Part shown: one piece after another, positions 62,155 through 64,000 of the stretch
How the letters are laid out: each line of letters begins with the position of its first letter
Numbering within the stretch: position 1 is the stretch's first letter
Source of the DNA: G965200765 sp965200765
GTDB taxonomy: Bacteria > Pseudomonadota > Gammaproteobacteria > Arenicellales > JAJDZL01
Reading direction: 5' to 3'
DNA: 64,000 nt
NCBI GenBank assembly: GCA_965200765.1
Contig: OZ241380.1
Coordinates: 682,001-746,000 of the forward strand
Notes under the pieces: model-generated
Databases searched by the model: none
What the model saw: only the letters and a program-made list of their open reading frames with translations
Told to the model about the DNA's origin: nothing
Position numbers and translations under genes: made by a program

Positions 62155-64000
62155 ATGGACATGATTGCAACTTCATCAGTGCCGAAGCTTCGTGAACCGG
62201 GACTCGGAAGCCATTGGCTTGGACGGGAACGCTATGTTGTACGCGGTGGCGGTGTCACGGTGGTACCGTTGCTGGCCGGCGATGATATTGAAATCGTCGA
62301 TCCCGAAGGCCTCCAGAACGGACTGGTTGTCGCCTTCGATTCTCAAGGTCGCGACTGTACAACAAAGCTTGGGGTGGTCCCGACTGTCAAAGGGGTTGAA
62401 TTGGCCGAAGTGCTCAGCGGTGAGACGCCGGGTGCAGACTTGATTCGACGCAAGTTAAAACTATTCAACATCAAGCTGGAAGAATTTACTGCGGCCGACA
62501 TTCTGACCGGACAAACGTCCCCTGGAACGAGTTTGTCCTTGACAAGCGAAACGGAGTGCATCGCTATAGTGGGTGCACCCGGAAAAAAGATGCAAGTTGA
62601 CGAGCAGTGTCCAGCGACCAATTTGATTATCTGGGTAAGTCGCGCACAACCATGCGCAAACGGATTGCATGAAGTGCCGGACCCACTGGGTGACCCTGTT
62701 CAAGACTTCAGGGTCAAAGCGGGAACTGCGACCAGCTACGAGGTGCAAGCCGGTCAGTATGTTCAGGTCCTGGATATTGATGGTCGCCAGTGTTCAGATT
62801 TTCAGTGTTTCTCAATGACCGGTTTGGACCGGGGTGTAGAGCGATGTCTGGATGCAACTTCAACTCGTACCCTGGTTGGTTCGGCTTATCCCGGACCCGG
62901 ACTCTATTCCAAGTTTTTTGATGTTGATCTGGAAGCACAAGTTGAAGTAATTCAGGACACTTGCGGACGACACGACAGTTTCGGACTGGCATGCACTGGC
63001 AAGTACTACGACGATCTCGGCTATCCCGGCCATGTCAATTGTTCGGATAATTTCAATTCAGCAATCGCCAAATACCCGATTGCTCCCCGCAAGGGTTGGA
63101 TGGCGATGAACTTGTTTTTCAATACTTTTTTCAACGACGACTTTCAACTGTATTCTGACGAGCCCTGGTCGCGACCCGGCGACTACGTACTAATGAAGGC
63201 TTTAACGGATTTGGTTTGTTTATCGTCGTCTTGCCCGGACGATATTGATGCTGCAAATGCCTGGAATCCTACGGATATTCAGATTCGTGTTTATAATGAG
63301 AAGGAACTGTTCAAACGTGCAGTAGCCTATCGTAAAACCGCAGATGCGGAGCCTGATATGACACAGGAGACCGGATTTCACAGTGAAACATCAAAACTGA
63401 CCAGAGACTTTGTCGAATACGCAGGATACTGGTTGCCGAATACCTTTACCAACCAGGGCGTGATTGATGAGTACTGGGCCTGTCGGCAAAATGCGGCGGT
63501 CATTGACTTGTCTCCACTTCGGAAGTATGAGGTACTGGGACCGGATGCAGAAGAATTGTTGCAGCGATGCGTGCCGCGGGATGTGCGGCGGCTTTCGGTG
63601 GGGCAAGTTGTGTATACCGCGATGTGCAATGAATCCGGAGGCATGATTGACGATGGAACAATATTTCGTCTGAACAACAACAATTTCCGGTGGATTGGCG
63701 GTGCTGACGAGTCTGGAATCTGGTTGCGCGAGCAAGCAGAGAAAATGGGCTTGAAAGCCTGGGTAAAGAGTTCTACCACCGAGCTTGCAAATTTACAAAT
63801 CCAGGGGCCGAAGAGTCGGGACATTTTGAAAAAACTGGTTTGGACGCGACCGGACCAAGCAACGGTTGAGGAACTGAACTGGTTTCGATTTTCCATTGCA
63901 AGAATCGGGAATGGAAGCGGAATTCCGATTTTAGTTTCAAGAACAGGATACACCGGCGAATTGGGTTATGAAATATTCTGTCATCCCGACCAAGGTGCAG
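62155..64000 (+). CDS. DUF1989 + aminomethyltransferase (GcvT-like) fusion, partial
   Basis: 615 codons, open to the right edge. An N-terminal 190 residues of unclear type, a DUF1989 (urea carboxylase-associated) domain at about 195-370 (QCSDFQCFSMTG, DTCGRHDSFGLACTGKYY), then a GcvT/DmdA-like folate-dependent domain from about 410 (EYAGYWLPNTFTNQGVIDEYWACRQNAAVIDLSPLRKYEVLGPDAEELLQ). GcvT-like enzymes transfer methyl groups to tetrahydrofolate; next to a betaine importer, a demethylase of a methylated amine or sulfonium compound is likely. ATG 62155 has AGGGG upstream. Confidence 0.9.
   Translation, partial: MDMIATSSVPKLREPGLGSHWLGRERYVVRGGGVTVVPLLAGDDIEIVDPEGLQNGLVVAFDSQGRDCTTKLGVVPTVKGVELAEVLSGETPGADLIRRKLKLFNIKLEEFTAADILTGQTSPGTSLSLTSETECIAIVGAPGKKMQVDEQCPATNLIIWVSRAQPCANGLHEVPDPLGDPVQDFRVKAGTATSYEVQAGQYVQVLDIDGRQCSDFQCFSMTGLDRGVERCLDATSTRTLVGSAYPGPGLYSKFFDVDLEAQVEVIQDTCGRHDSFGLACTGKYYDDLGYPGHVNCSDNFNSAIAKYPIAPRKGWMAMNLFFNTFFNDDFQLYSDEPWSRPGDYVLMKALTDLVCLSSSCPDDIDAANAWNPTDIQIRVYNEKELFKRAVAYRKTADAEPDMTQETGFHSETSKLTRDFVEYAGYWLPNTFTNQGVIDEYWACRQNAAVIDLSPLRKYEVLGPDAEELLQRCVPRDVRRLSVGQVVYTAMCNESGGMIDDGTIFRLNNNNFRWIGGADESGIWLREQAEKMGLKAWVKSSTTELANLQIQGPKSRDILKKLVWTRPDQATVEELNWFRFSIARIGNGSGIPILVSRTGYTGELGYEIFCHPDQGA

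Overview
The window reads as chromosomal DNA of a marine-type, aerobic or microaerobic, sulfur-oxidising proteobacterium, most likely a gammaproteobacterium. Supporting signs are the gene orders tig-clpP-clpX-lon-hupB-tRNA-ppiD, pepA-holC-valS and lptF-lptG, a periplasmic Sox system, a cbb3 terminal oxidase, and a glycine-betaine transporter next to a DUF1989/GcvT protein. Base composition is moderate (high 40s % GC by eye). I recognised no insertion sequence, prophage or CRISPR array.

Layout. 1-2472 (-): amino-terminal KS-AT part of a type I polyketide synthase, cut by the left edge. 2765-10994 (+): thiosulfate oxidation genes soxXYZAKB, three tandem SoxW-like thioredoxins, then a TolC-like and a HlyD-like protein. 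11031-17142: EamA transporter, tRNA-Val, a HAD enzyme, an MFS carrier, leuCD (-), a tiny membrane peptide and a DUF1127 protein closed by a strong terminator. 17399-23560: a catabolic operon (HpaB-type flavin monooxygenase, RidA, class III aminotransferase, amine dehydrogenase related to trimethylamine/histamine dehydrogenase) with a convergent HAD gene. 23927-32908: tRNA-Leu, protein quality control block (tig, clpP, clpX, lon), hupB, tRNA-Val, tRNA-Asp, ppiD. 32917-41683: fabI (-), rsmJ, valS/holC/pepA (-), lptFG. 41708-52053: cbb3 oxidase genes (ccoS and ccoI on -, a Yip1-family gene plus ccoNOQP, ccoG, ccoH and a SafE-like gene on +), split by a 1.3 kb AT-rich stretch holding only gene relics. 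52475-57783 (mostly -): tRNA-Arg, thioesterase, HlyU, a B12-dependent acyl-CoA mutase set (mutase, B12 subunit, MeaB), TlpA-like and CBS proteins. 58032-64000 (+): betaine ABC transporter (binding protein, ATPase, double permease) and a DUF1989-GcvT protein cut by the right edge.

How it fits together. Sox enzymes strip electrons from thiosulfate in the periplasm and pass them to c-type cytochromes; the high-affinity cbb3 oxidase is a natural sink. The betaine/GcvT block and the amine dehydrogenase operon suggest use of methylated or amino compounds as carbon and nitrogen sources, a mixotrophic lifestyle. No soxCD genes are present here.

The most interesting points are an acyl-CoA mutase lacking both residues that define methylmalonyl-CoA recognition, an amine dehydrogenase whose substrate pocket resembles histamine rather than trimethylamine dehydrogenase and sits in an uncharacterised operon, and triplicated SoxW-like proteins coupled to an efflux-like pair with no pump.
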